From contig NZ_BNBL01000007.1 of NCBI RefSeq assembly GCF_014655595.1, forward strand, positions 263,909 to 327,908: a stretch of 64,000 bases of DNA, written 5' to 3'. The DNA comes from Streptomyces griseocarneus. Its GTDB lineage: Bacteria; Actinomycetota; Actinomycetes; Streptomycetales; Streptomycetaceae. Shown here in pieces: positions 7,062 through 15,652 of this stretch (within the stretch, counting starts at the first letter, position 1; every line of letters starts with the position of its first letter). The notes below the pieces were generated by a model. The model saw only the letters and a program-made list of their open reading frames with translations, was not told the origin of the DNA and did no database searches. The translations under genes and the position numbers were made by a program.

Positions 7062-7640
7062 ATGGCGCTCGCTCAGCCCGATCCGGCCACGCCCCACGGC
7101 CGCCGGTCGCCCGGGCACCTCCCGGCGCCCCGCGGCGGCCTCGCCGTCACCGCCTGCATGGAGACCCTCCAGGTCGGCTACCTGCACGCCGTCGCGGCCG
7201 CCGCCGGCTGCTCCCTCGCCCAGCCCTTTCCCGACAACGGCATCGACTGGCACGTCAGTCACAGCGCTCCCGGCCACACCACCGACGACGAGGTCACCAT
7301 CAAGGTGCAGCTCAAGAGCACCTACCAGCTCGGCCCCCGCCCCCCGGGCGTGACCTTCGGCTTCACCCTCGACAACGACCACCTGGTCAAGCTCGCCCGC
7401 ACCCCCGTCTCGGTCCACAAGATCCTCGTCGTGATGATCGTTCCGCGCACCCAGGACGACTGGCTGCGGGCCGGCCCCGACCGCCTCGAACTGCGGCACT
7501 GCTGCTACTGGACCAACCTCGCCGGCCACCCCGTCACCGGCCGGCGCAGGACCACCGTGCGGATCCCGACCTCACGCGTCTTCGACGACCGCGCACTGCG
7601 CGAGATCATGACCCGGGTCGGGGCGGGAGGGAGACCCTGA
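7062..7640 (+). CDS. DUF4365 domain protein, candidate PD-(D/E)XK nuclease-like
   Basis: A 192-residue protein with the DUF4365 pattern. Its core reads NGIDWHV then DEVTIKVQLKST, where D62, Q82 and K84 occupy the places of the D...(D/E/Q)-x-K triad of restriction-endonuclease-like folds. It is followed by FGFTLDNDHLVKLAR and KILVVMIVP, typical of the family core. A nuclease role is an inference; members are found both in core genomes and beside defence genes. GGAAGG lies upstream of the ATG at 7062, and an alternative ATG lies at 6969. Its stop codon overlaps the next start by one base (TGATG), so the two genes form a translationally coupled pair divergent from the exonuclease gene. Confidence 0.72.
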   Translation: MALAQPDPATPHGRRSPGHLPAPRGGLAVTACMETLQVGYLHAVAAAAGCSLAQPFPDNGIDWHVSHSAPGHTTDDEVTIKVQLKSTYQLGPRPPGVTFGFTLDNDHLVKLARTPVSVHKILVVMIVPRTQDDWLRAGPDRLELRHCCYWTNLAGHPVTGRRRTTVRIPTSRVFDDRALREIMTRVGAGGRP

Positions 7641-8848
7641 TGCACCGGCCGACCGACGACCCCCCGCACCACCACCCGGACCCCGCCGTCCTCGGCGCCC
7701 TCCTCGCCCGCCACGGCTGGCGGCGGCGCGGCGGAGCACCCGGCCGCTACAACCGCTGGACACCCCCCGCCGGCCCCGGCAACGGCACCAGCCTCCTCGT
7801 ACCGGTCGGCAGCGCCTTCCCCGACAGCGCCGACCTGCTCACCGAGGCGCTCGCCGCCCTCGAGCACAGCGCCGCCCCCTCCGCCCGCGAGGTCCTCATC
7901 GCGCTGCACACCCCCAGCGACGAGATCCGCTGGCACCGCGAGATCCCCGGGACCCGCGCCCCCGCAGCCGCCTGGGCCGACCAGGAACGCCTGCGCACCG
8001 GCGCCCGCGCCATGCTGCTCGCCGGAGCCCTCGCCGCCCGCACCCGGGCCGGCCACCACGGCGCCCGGCGCCGCCGGCAGGCCGAGGCCGCCCTGGCACC
8101 CCTGCTGCTCGGCCCCGCCCCCGGCGGGAGCGACCTCGCCGTCTTCCTGCCGCTGGAGGCCCCGGCCGGCACCGGCCGGGCCACGGGAGAGGGGACGGCC
8201 GACGGGGGAGACCGCCTCGCCGCCACCCTCCTGCGCGCCCTGCAGACCGCCCGCGACGCCACCGACTACCGGCGTGCCACCGGCCGGGCGGACGCCTTCG
8301 ACACGGCGGTCGAGGCCGGCGTCTGCCGGGAGCTCACCGACGCAGTCGTCACCCTGACCGGCGGCTCCCAGGGCATCCGGATCACCGTGGAATGGGCCCC
8401 CGCCGCCGGCCCGCCCAAGGGGTTCGCCGCCCGCCCCGAACCCGTGGAGTTCTCACCCGGCGACCTCCCGGCCCTGCGCGAGGCCGGAGCCCGGTACGTA
8501 CGCGACGAGCCCTCCGTCCCCGTCCGGGTCACCGGAGCCGTGGTGCGGCTGCGCCGCGAGACGCCGGGCGGGGCGGGTGTGGTGCGCCTGCGGGTGCTCG
8601 AGGGGGCCGACGTCACCCAGGTGCGGGTCGCCCTCGGCGGCGACGACTACCGCGTCGCGGGCCACGCCCACCTGGCAGGGCTCCCGGTCCGGGTGAGCGG
8701 GCGCCTGGAGAGCCGCGGCGGCTTCCGCCGCCTGGCCGGCGCCCACAGCGTCACCCCCGTGCCGGTGGACGAGGCGGAACGGGACGGGCTGCTGAAGTCC
8801 CTGCTCGAGGCCCCCGACGACTTCGGACCCGCGTGCGGCGGAGAATAG
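7640..8848 (+). CDS. Hypothetical protein, partner of the DUF4365 gene, OB-fold-like C terminus
   Basis: A 402-residue soluble protein I cannot place in a named family. The N-terminal part (about 1-60) has a GWRRRGGAPGRYNRWTPP region, the middle is alanine- and arginine-rich and helical, and about residues 310-390 show alternating hydrophobic strands (VPVRVTGAVVRLRR, VVRLRVLEG, VTQVRVALGG, LPVRVSGRLES) that look like an OB-type nucleic-acid-binding barrel. Its ATG overlaps the stop of the DUF4365 gene (TGATG), suggesting the two act together. No membrane segment or signal peptide is seen. Function unknown. Confidence 0.75.
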   Translation: MHRPTDDPPHHHPDPAVLGALLARHGWRRRGGAPGRYNRWTPPAGPGNGTSLLVPVGSAFPDSADLLTEALAALEHSAAPSAREVLIALHTPSDEIRWHREIPGTRAPAAAWADQERLRTGARAMLLAGALAARTRAGHHGARRRRQAEAALAPLLLGPAPGGSDLAVFLPLEAPAGTGRATGEGTADGGDRLAATLLRALQTARDATDYRRATGRADAFDTAVEAGVCRELTDAVVTLTGGSQGIRITVEWAPAAGPPKGFAARPEPVEFSPGDLPALREAGARYVRDEPSVPVRVTGAVVRLRRETPGGAGVVRLRVLEGADVTQVRVALGGDDYRVAGHAHLAGLPVRVSGRLESRGGFRRLAGAHSVTPVPVDEAERDGLLKSLLEAPDDFGPACGGE

Positions 8849-8945
8849 GGGAGGCGCCATAACCGTTTAGCGACCAGGTGGCCGGGCTCGGTACGATTCA
8901 GGCGCACAGCGACCGCTGTCGCGCCCCATAAGTCAGGAGAGACCG

Positions 8946-10925
8946 GTGTCAGACGTCCGTGTGATCATCCAACGCGATTCCGAGCGGGAAGAGCGCGTGG
9001 TGACGACGGGCACTACGGCCGCCGACCTCTTCGCCGGAGAGCGCACCGTCATCGCCGCGCGCATCGCGGGCGAGCTGAAGGACCTGGCGTACGCCGTCGC
9101 CGACGGCGAGGAGATCGAGCCCGTCGAGATCACCTCCGAGGACGGCCTGAACATCCTGCGCCACTCGACCGCCCACGTCATGGCCCAGGCCGTGCAGGAG
9201 CTCTTCCCCGAGGCCAAGCTGGGCATCGGCCCGCCGGTCAAGGACGGCTTCTACTACGACTTCGACGTCGAGAAGCCCTTCACTCCCGATGACCTCAAGC
9301 TCATCGAGAAGAAGATGCAGGAGATCCAGAAGCGCGGTCAGCGCTTCTCGCGCCGCGTCGTCACCGACGACGCCGCCCGCGAGGAGCTGGCCGACGAGCC
9401 GTACAAGCTCGAGCTGATCGGTCTCAAGGGCTCCGCCTCGCACGACGACGGCGCGGACGTGGAGGTGGGCGCGGGCGAGCTCACCATCTACGACAACCTG
9501 GACGCCAAGACCGGCGAGCTGTGCTGGCGCGACCTCTGCCGCGGCCCGCACCTGCCCAGCACCCGCGCCATCCCCGCGTTCAAGCTGATGCGCAACGCGT
9601 CGGCGTACTGGCGGGGCAGCGAGAAGAACCCGCAGCTCCAGCGCATCTACGGCACCGCCTGGCCGACCAAGGACGAGCTGAAGGCGCACCTGGAGTTCCT
9701 CGCCGAGGCCGAGCGGCGCGACCACCGCAAGCTGGGCGCCGAGCTCGACCTCTTCTCCTTCCCCGACGAGCTGGGCCCCGGCCTCGCGGTGTTCCACCCC
9801 AAGGGCGGCATCATCCGCAAGGAGATGGAGAACTACTCGCGCAAGCAGCACGAGGCCTCCGGCTACGAGTTCGTGAACACCCCGCACATCTCGAAGGAGC
9901 ACCTCTTCGAGACCTCCGGGCACCTTCCGCACTACGCCGAGGGCATGTTCCCGCCCATCGAGTTCGACGGGCAGAACTACCGCCTCAAGGCCATGAACTG
10001 CCCGATGCACAACCTGATCTTCAAGTCGCGCGGGCGCTCGTACCGTGAGCTGCCGCTGCGGCTGTTCGAATTCGGCACGGTGTACCGGTACGAGAAGTCC
10101 GGCGTCGTCCACGGCCTGACCCGCTCGCGCGGCTTCACCCAGGACGACGCGCACATCTACTCCACCAAGGAGCAGATGCCGGAGGAGCTCGACACCCTCC
10201 TCACCTTCGTGCTCGACCTGCTGCGCGACTACGGCCTGAACGACTTCGAGCTGGAGCTCTCCACCCGCGACCCCGAGTCGGACAAGTTCATCGGCTCCGA
10301 CGAGGACTGGGCGGAGGCCACCGAGGCGCTGCGCCTGGCGGCCGAGAAGCAGGGGCTGCCGCTGGTCCCGGACCCGGGCGGCGCCGCGTACTACGGCCCG
10401 AAGATCTCCGTGCAGGCGAAGGACGCGATCGGCAGGTCCTGGCAGATGTCGACCATCCAGGTCGACTTCAACCAGCCCAAGCGGTTCGGTCTCGAGTACA
10501 CGGCGGCGGACGGCTCGCGCCAGCAGCCGGTCATGATCCACCGTGCGCTCTTCGGCAGCATCGAGCGGTTCTTCGGCGTGCTGCTGGAGCACTACGCGGG
10601 CGCGTTCCCGGCGTGGCTGGCCCCGGTCCAGGCGGTCGGCATCCCGATCGGCGACGCCCACGTCGAGTACCTGCAGAAGTTCGCCGAGGAGGCGAAGGAG
10701 AAGGGTCTGCGGGTCGAGGTGGACGCCTCGTCGGACCGGATGCAGAAGAAGATCCGTAACCACCAGAAGTCCAAGGTCCCGTTCATGATCATCGTCGGTG
10801 ACGAGGACATGGCCGCGGGTACGGTCTCGTTCCGCTACCGCGACGGGTCGCAGGAGAACGGCATTCCGAGCGACCAGGCCATCGCGAAGATCGTTGACGT
10901 GGTGGAGCGCCGCGTTCAGGTGTGA
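8946..10925 (+). CDS. thrS: Threonine--tRNA ligase
   Basis: A 659-residue class II aminoacyl-tRNA synthetase charging tRNA-Thr. Order of domains: TGS (1-65, RVIIQRDSEREERVV), editing domain with the HSTAHVMAQA motif near residue 75, catalytic core with the zinc-site MNCPMHN, motif 2 FEFGTVYRYEKSGVVHGLTR and motif 3 HRALFGSIERF, and a C-terminal anticodon-binding domain. Full length. GTG start with AGGAGAG five bases upstream. No T-box leader is visible in the roughly 100 bases before it. In mycobacteria thrS is followed by a HIT gene, pgsA, patA and pimA; the HIT gene follows directly here too. Confidence 0.97.
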   Translation: MSDVRVIIQRDSEREERVVTTGTTAADLFAGERTVIAARIAGELKDLAYAVADGEEIEPVEITSEDGLNILRHSTAHVMAQAVQELFPEAKLGIGPPVKDGFYYDFDVEKPFTPDDLKLIEKKMQEIQKRGQRFSRRVVTDDAAREELADEPYKLELIGLKGSASHDDGADVEVGAGELTIYDNLDAKTGELCWRDLCRGPHLPSTRAIPAFKLMRNASAYWRGSEKNPQLQRIYGTAWPTKDELKAHLEFLAEAERRDHRKLGAELDLFSFPDELGPGLAVFHPKGGIIRKEMENYSRKQHEASGYEFVNTPHISKEHLFETSGHLPHYAEGMFPPIEFDGQNYRLKAMNCPMHNLIFKSRGRSYRELPLRLFEFGTVYRYEKSGVVHGLTRSRGFTQDDAHIYSTKEQMPEELDTLLTFVLDLLRDYGLNDFELELSTRDPESDKFIGSDEDWAEATEALRLAAEKQGLPLVPDPGGAAYYGPKISVQAKDAIGRSWQMSTIQVDFNQPKRFGLEYTAADGSRQQPVMIHRALFGSIERFFGVLLEHYAGAFPAWLAPVQAVGIPIGDAHVEYLQKFAEEAKEKGLRVEVDASSDRMQKKIRNHQKSKVPFMIIVGDEDMAAGTVSFRYRDGSQENGIPSDQAIAKIVDVVERRVQV

Positions 10926-10985
10926 CCGGTCTCCCTGCGCAGGCGGGGGTGAGTCGGTGCCTTGCGTTCCGCTGGAGCGGAGGTA

Positions 10986-11013
10986 GAGGGGCGGCCCGTA
11001 CGGGCCGCCCCTC
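10986..11013 (+). terminator. Palindromic hairpin after thrS
   Basis: GAGGGGCGGCCCG and CGGGCCGCCCCTC form a 13-bp perfect stem with a two-base centre. There is no T-tract. It separates thrS from the HIT gene. Confidence 0.7.
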
Positions 11014-11052
11014 GTCGCATTCGCATCCACCCCAAGGAATATGCTGACTCGC

Positions 11053-11601
11053 ATGACGAGTGAGCCGGAGCAGCAGTTCGGGGTGGGGACGCCAGACGCC
11101 TTTCAGCGGCTTTGGACGCCTCACCGGATGGCGTACATCCAGGGTGAGGGCAAGCCCACCGGGCCCGGGGCCGACGACGGCTGTCCGTTCTGCTCGATTC
11201 CGGCCAAGAGCGACGAGGACGGGCTGATCATCGCCCGGGGCGAGCTGGTCTACGCCGTCCTGAACCTCTACCCCTACAACGGCGGCCACCTGATGGTGGT
11301 CCCGTTCCGGCACGTCGCCGACTACACGGAACTCGACGAGGCCGAGACCGCGGAGCTCGCCGCGTTCACCAAGCGGGCCATGCGTGCCCTTCGCGAGGCC
11401 TCGGGCGCGCACGGTTTCAATGTGGGCATGAACCAGGGCGGCGTCGCCGGCGCCGGCATCGCCGCCCATCTGCACCAGCACGTCGTGCCGCGCTGGGGTG
11501 GCGACACCAACTTCCTGCCCGTCATCGGTCACACCAAGGTGCTGCCGCAACTTCTCGCGGACACCCGCAAGATGCTGGCGGACGTCTGGGCGGCCGTCTA
11601 G
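11053..11601 (+). CDS. HIT family hydrolase/phosphorylase (Ap4A phosphorylase-like)
   Basis: A 182-residue histidine-triad protein. The triad is HLHQHVV near residue 140, followed by PRWGGDTNFLPV. An N-terminal CPFC pair (about residues 46-49) and GGHLMVVPFRHV are typical. The position between thrS and, further on, pgsA matches mycobacterial Rv2613c, an Ap4A phosphorylase, so diadenosine tetraphosphate breakdown is the best guess. TATGCT seven bases before the ATG at 11053 resembles a -10 box and suggests leaderless translation; the ATG at 11041 is in frame but lies inside that box. Confidence 0.86.
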   Translation: MTSEPEQQFGVGTPDAFQRLWTPHRMAYIQGEGKPTGPGADDGCPFCSIPAKSDEDGLIIARGELVYAVLNLYPYNGGHLMVVPFRHVADYTELDEAETAELAAFTKRAMRALREASGAHGFNVGMNQGGVAGAGIAAHLHQHVVPRWGGDTNFLPVIGHTKVLPQLLADTRKMLADVWAAV

Positions 11602-11710
11602 GCCGTCGGCCGCAGTGGCAGTTCCGGTCGGATGACGACCGGACAGGACACACCCCGCCCAGAATCGGGCAAATCTCACCAATTCTTCTTAAAGAAGCTC
11701 TAATAGGACG

Positions 11711-12541
11711 GTGACCTTTCTTCACCGTCGTACCGTGCTGCGCGCGGCCGCCGGGAGTGCCCTGGCCGGGGCCGCCGGTGGTGCGGTCGCGGGCTGCGAG
11801 GGCGAGCGGTCGGCCGCCGAAGGGGCCCGGCAGCGCACTGCAGCGCCGACGGGCGCGTCCGGCGCGGGGCGGTCGGGGGCGGCGCGGGCGTCGGCGCCGC
11901 CCGGGCCGCCCCTGCTGCTGGCCAGGCTGCCCTCGGGGCTGCCGGCGCAGATCGACCACGGTCCCCGGCGGGGCCGTTCGGTGGCGCTCACCTTTCACGG
12001 CCGGGGCGATGCGAAGTCGGCGACCGCGTTGCTCAAGGAGGCCGAGCGGGCCGGGGCCCGGGTGACCGTACTCGCCGTCGGGGACTGGCTGGACGCCGAG
12101 CCGCGGATGGCCCGCCGGGTGCTCGACGGCGGGCATGAGCTGGGCAATCACACCATGCGGCATCTGAACATCTGCTCGATGCCCGCGAAGGCCGCCTATG
12201 CCGAGATCACCGAGTGCGCCGACCGGCTGCGCAGGCTGACGGGCGGCATCGGCCGCTGGTTCAGGCCCTCGCGCGCGCAGCGGGCGACCGATCAGGTGGT
12301 GCGGCTGGCGAGAAAGGCCGGTTACCCGCACGTCCTGTCCTACGACGTGGACTCCCTCGACTTCACCGACCCGGGCGCCGAGGTGGTCCGGCGTACCGTG
12401 TTGAACGCGGTACGGCCAGGGTCGGTCGTCAGTCTGCACTTCGGGCACGCCGGCACGGTCGCCGCGCTGCCCGCGATCCTCGACGGCCTGCACCGCCGCG
12501 GCCTGCGCGCGGTGACGACTACGGAGCTGCTGACCCGATGA
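11711..12541 (+). CDS. Polysaccharide deacetylase-like (NodB fold) Tat lipoprotein with an altered active site
   Basis: A 276-residue secreted protein. The N terminus has a twin-arginine region (RRTVLRAAAGS) and a lipobox ending at C29 (AVAGC), so it is probably Tat-exported and lipid-anchored, followed by an Ala/Gly/Pro linker. The NodB homology region starts near residue 92. The metal-binding H-x3-H is present (HTMRH, about 147-151), and a distal LHFGHAG resembles motif 5. The usual TFDDG, whose first Asp is the catalytic base and second a metal ligand, reads TFHGRGD here, so both aspartates are displaced. It may be inactive, sugar-binding, or use D100. Stop overlaps the next ATG (ATGA), coupling it to the beta-propeller lipoprotein. 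Confidence 0.8.
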   Translation: MTFLHRRTVLRAAAGSALAGAAGGAVAGCEGERSAAEGARQRTAAPTGASGAGRSGAARASAPPGPPLLLARLPSGLPAQIDHGPRRGRSVALTFHGRGDAKSATALLKEAERAGARVTVLAVGDWLDAEPRMARRVLDGGHELGNHTMRHLNICSMPAKAAYAEITECADRLRRLTGGIGRWFRPSRAQRATDQVVRLARKAGYPHVLSYDVDSLDFTDPGAEVVRRTVLNAVRPGSVVSLHFGHAGTVAALPAILDGLHRRGLRAVTTTELLTR

Positions 12542-13767
12542 TCCAGTTCTCGCATCACCGTCCTCGACGTTCTCTCCCCGGTTTCCCCTTCCGTTCGCGC
12601 GGGCGACGCGGGGCCGCGTTGTTCGTCGCGGCCTGTGCGCTGCTGGCGTCGGGCTGCGGTGGCGGGGACAAGGAATCGGGCGACCGGCAGCCGGCCCGGG
12701 GCGCGCACAGCCAGGGTGCGGCGCGGGGCGTTCCGCAAGGGCTGCCGGGGATGCCGCCGCTGCTGGATCCCAACGACCTCTACGCGGCGGACCGGCCGAA
12801 CGCGTTGTCGCCGGTGGTGAAGGACTTCCCGTCGCGGGTGTACGTGCCGAACACGGAGTCCGACACGGTCAGTGTCATCGACCCGGCGACGTACAAGGTG
12901 ATCGAGACGATCCCGGTGGGCGAGCAGCCGCAGCACGTCGTGCCGTCGTGGGACATGAAGACGCTGTGGGTCAACAACGACCGCGGTCATACGCTCACCC
13001 CGATCGACCCGGCGACCGGGAAGAAGGGGAAGACGGTCGACGTGCACGACCCGTACAACCTCTACTTCACCCCGGACGGCAAGTACGCGGTGGTGATGGC
13101 GTCGATGGACCGGGAGCTGGTGTTCCGGGACGCGCACACGATGAAGCGGATGAAGACGGAGCATGTGAACTGCCTGGGCGTCAATCACGCCGACTTCTCG
13201 CCGGACGGGCGGTACTTCATCGTCAGTTGTGAGTTCTCGGGGGAGCTGCTGAAGGTCGACACGGCGCGGATGAAGGTGATCGGTCAGCAGAAGCTGCCGT
13301 TCGACGGGGCGATGCCGCAGGACGTGAAGATCTCCTCGGACGGCCGGACCTGGTACGTGGCGGACATGATGGCCGACGGGGTGTGGGTGCTGGACGGGGA
13401 CAAGTTCACCGAGCCGTGGCTGATGCCGACGGGCAAGGGGGCGCACGGTCTGTACGTCAGCCGGGACTCGAAGTCGCTGTACATCTCCAACCGGGGCGAG
13501 GGTTCGATCTCGGTGCTGGACCTGCCGAGCCGCAAGCTGGTGAAGAAGTGGGAGCTGCCGGACGGCGGGAGTCCGGACATGGGCGGCGTGTCGGCGGACG
13601 GCAAGGTGCTGTGGCTGTCGGGGCGTTACAACAGTGAGGTGTACGCCATCGACACGACGGACGGGCACCAGATCGCGCGGATCAAGGTGGGTGACGGGCC
13701 GCACGGTCTGGCGGTCTATCCGCAGCCGGGGCGGTACTCGCTGGGCCACACCGGCATCTTCCGGTGA
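12538..13767 (+). CDS. YVTN-type beta-propeller lipoprotein
   Basis: A 409-residue exported protein. A basic N terminus, hydrophobic stretch (AALFVAACALLAS) and lipobox LASGC (C40) mark a lipoprotein. After a low-complexity linker come about seven blades of the YVTN/40-residue repeat type: RVYVPNTESDTVSVIDPATYKV, TLWVNNDRGHTLTPID, SLYISNRGEGSISVLDLPS and so on. Such propellers on the outer membrane face bind partners or redox centres. Nitrite/cytochrome D1-like motifs for haem are not apparent. Its start overlaps the stop of the NodB-like gene, so the two lipoproteins are probably made together and may form one cell-surface complex. Confidence 0.85.
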   Translation: MIQFSHHRPRRSLPGFPFRSRGRRGAALFVAACALLASGCGGGDKESGDRQPARGAHSQGAARGVPQGLPGMPPLLDPNDLYAADRPNALSPVVKDFPSRVYVPNTESDTVSVIDPATYKVIETIPVGEQPQHVVPSWDMKTLWVNNDRGHTLTPIDPATGKKGKTVDVHDPYNLYFTPDGKYAVVMASMDRELVFRDAHTMKRMKTEHVNCLGVNHADFSPDGRYFIVSCEFSGELLKVDTARMKVIGQQKLPFDGAMPQDVKISSDGRTWYVADMMADGVWVLDGDKFTEPWLMPTGKGAHGLYVSRDSKSLYISNRGEGSISVLDLPSRKLVKKWELPDGGSPDMGGVSADGKVLWLSGRYNSEVYAIDTTDGHQIARIKVGDGPHGLAVYPQPGRYSLGHTGIFR

Positions 13768-13793
13768 GGCCCGGCGCGTAGCCGCCGCCAGGT

Positions 13794-13836
13794 CCTAGGG
13801 CTAGGGCGTGTCCGGTGGGTCGGCACGAGCCCTAGG
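13794..13836. terminator. Inverted repeat between convergent genes
   Basis: CCTAGGGCT (13794-13802) and AGCCCTAGG (13828-13836) are perfect complements around a 25-base loop. The element spans the stop codon of the minus-strand gene and lies after the beta-propeller stop, so it may serve as a bidirectional terminator. Confidence 0.5.
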
Positions 13837-15556
13837 CGTCGTAGACGTCGACCCTGCCCGGCTTGGCGTCCTGCACGGTGCCGCTGAGGCTGCCCGCGCG
13901 GGAGGCGAACTTGGTGGTGTCGACGCCGTTCTCCTTCAGGACGCGCAGCGCCGCTTCGTGGACGACGCGCAGGACGGGCGTGGCGGCGCGCAGTGCGTCG
14001 TCGGCCATGAAGCGGTGGCGCCAGGGCTTGTCGGCCCAGGCGTGGCGGAGTCCGAAGGGCTCGGGGAGGACGAGCTTGCCGCCCCAGTACTCGAGGAGGG
14101 GCGGGTACCAGGTGAGGGGGGCGCGGGCGGCGAGCCGGACGACCTCCTTGGGTTCGACGATGGGGAGGGTGCGGGTCCAGGTCTCCCAGAACTTGATGCC
14201 CTTTTTGAAGGTCTTGGTGCGGTTCTTGGGGCGGCCGTTGAAGACGGAGTGGGTGGGGCCGAGGGCGTAGCCGGTGACCTCGATGCGCAGGGTCTTGTGC
14301 AGGACGGTGATGTTGATGAGGAGGTTGATGACGAGCTGGCCGTCCCAGAGGACGAACTGGACGCCGAGGTAGTGGCGGTCGCCGCTGCCGAAGTGCTGTT
14401 TGTCGCAGATGTCCTGGAGCTGGGCGCCCCTGACCTGGTACGAGGCGGCGTCGGTGCCGCCGGGGCGGGACACGGCTGAGGCGCCCTCGCCGATGGGGAC
14501 GACGACCCAGTGCTCGACGTGGGGCGGGGTGAGGCCGCCGGTGTTGATGGGGGTGCGCTCGAGCAGCTTGAGCTGGTCGTGGACGGCGCGGGCGATGTCC
14601 CAGCTGCGGAAGGGGTTGATGTCCCGGCCGGGTTCGGTGGGGACGAGGTCCTCGGCGAGCTGCCAGCTGCCCCAGCGGGTGCCCATGCCGAGTATGCCCT
14701 TGGGGCCGGCGTAGAAGACGATGTTGCTCTGCTGCTCGGCGGAGAGCTTCTGCAGGCTCTGGCGGAGCTGTTCGGCGGCGCTCTCGCCGGGGTTGCGGGG
14801 CACGCTCTCGGGGATCTTGGCGGCGACGGCGCCGCCGTCGAGCAGTCCGGTCCAGCGGTCGCGCAGGTCCTTCGCGGTGCGCTCGCAGGCGGTCTTGGCC
14901 CAGAAGCCGCCGATGAGGGGGGCGATGACCATGGCGCGGAGGTAGAGGCCCCAGAAGCCGTGCAGCGGCGCCTTGACCATGGCGACGGTGATCACGACGG
15001 CGAGGGCGGCGAGGAGGGTGGTGCCCAGGGCGCCGGCGCGCTTGTTCTGGGCGCCGGCGAGGCTGCGGCGCAGCTGGAAGGCGCCGAGCCAGAGCAGGAC
15101 GCCGGGCAGGAAGAGCAGCCCGAAGACGGCCATGATGACCGTCAGCTGGGCGTCGCGGATCTTGCGGATGCGGCTGGCGGCGAGGCAGTGCTCGACGATG
15201 ACCTGGGGTTCGAGGCCGAAGGACTGGATGAGCGGCTTGCGGCCGCTGCCGAGCATGCGGGTCTGCACGGCACGGGCGAAGGCCTCGCCGAGATTGGGCT
15301 CGAAGAGTGAGATCCGGGGTTTCTTGACCTCCGAGGTGGCCCAGTCGGAGTTGGCCTTGAGGAGTTCGTCCACGGGGCCGTCGCGGTAGGCCGCCGAGGC
15401 CAGGGCCTGTGTCGCCGCGGTGCCTCCGGCACCGCCCGAAACCGGGATCTGCGCACCCGGGCTGAAGTCGTACGCGTCTCCTGCCACTGCTGCCCCCAAT
15501 GCCGCGTCCGTCCGGACGCGGGCCCGCTCCCGACTGCCGCCCACGGTCTGTGTCAT
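13832..15556 (-). CDS. Hypothetical membrane protein (574 residues)
   Basis: I do not recognise this family. The N-terminal 130 residues are soluble. Hydrophobic segments follow at about 138-160 (VIMAVFGLLFLPGVLLWLGA), 180-197 (TTLLAALAVVITVAMV) and 202-222 (LYLRAMVIAPLIGGFWA). A large soluble domain of about 350 residues comes next, with one more hydrophobic stretch (LVINLLINITVLHKTL) that may be buried strands. Charged and aromatic residues, including many tryptophans, are common. A single long loop between membrane and C terminus suggests a cytoplasmic or surface domain. It stands alone behind its own start and a terminator from the EF-G2 gene. Confidence 0.72.
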   Translation of the reverse strand: MTQTVGGSRERARVRTDAALGAAVAGDAYDFSPGAQIPVSGGAGGTAATQALASAAYRDGPVDELLKANSDWATSEVKKPRISLFEPNLGEAFARAVQTRMLGSGRKPLIQSFGLEPQVIVEHCLAASRIRKIRDAQLTVIMAVFGLLFLPGVLLWLGAFQLRRSLAGAQNKRAGALGTTLLAALAVVITVAMVKAPLHGFWGLYLRAMVIAPLIGGFWAKTACERTAKDLRDRWTGLLDGGAVAAKIPESVPRNPGESAAEQLRQSLQKLSAEQQSNIVFYAGPKGILGMGTRWGSWQLAEDLVPTEPGRDINPFRSWDIARAVHDQLKLLERTPINTGGLTPPHVEHWVVVPIGEGASAVSRPGGTDAASYQVRGAQLQDICDKQHFGSGDRHYLGVQFVLWDGQLVINLLINITVLHKTLRIEVTGYALGPTHSVFNGRPKNRTKTFKKGIKFWETWTRTLPIVEPKEVVRLAARAPLTWYPPLLEYWGGKLVLPEPFGLRHAWADKPWRHRFMADDALRAATPVLRVVHEAALRVLKENGVDTTKFASRAGSLSGTVQDAKPGRVDVYDA

Positions 15557-15610
15557 GGGTCGCGTGCTCAGCGTAATGGGGTGGGGTGCCGGCTGTCGTG
15601 GGAGATCGGA

Positions 15611-15647
15611 AAGCCGCCCGCCCCAAGTGAGTTGGGGCGGGCGGCTT
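15611..15647 (-). terminator. Terminator after the EF-G2 gene
   Basis: A perfect 16-bp stem: AAGCCGCCCGCCCCAA (15611-15626) with TTGGGGCGGGCGGCTT (15632-15647), five-base loop. It starts six bases after the EF-G2 stop in transcription order. Confidence 0.85.
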
Positions 15648-15652
15648 GCGAA

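Noticed and set aside
6171..7529. Long upstream extension of the exonuclease frame
   Set aside because: The added part is antisense to the DUF4365 gene, and the family start MPCWL has a clear GAGGAG upstream.
8849..8945. Search for a T-box leader before thrS
   Set aside because: The gap is under 100 bases and has neither the T-box sequence nor a terminator hairpin; only a weak TACGAT -10-like box is present.
13801..13836. Sequence around CTAGGGCGTGTCCGG considered as an insertion-sequence end
   Set aside because: No matching distal repeat, target duplication or transposase frame is present; the 9-bp inverted repeat is better explained as a terminator between convergent genes.
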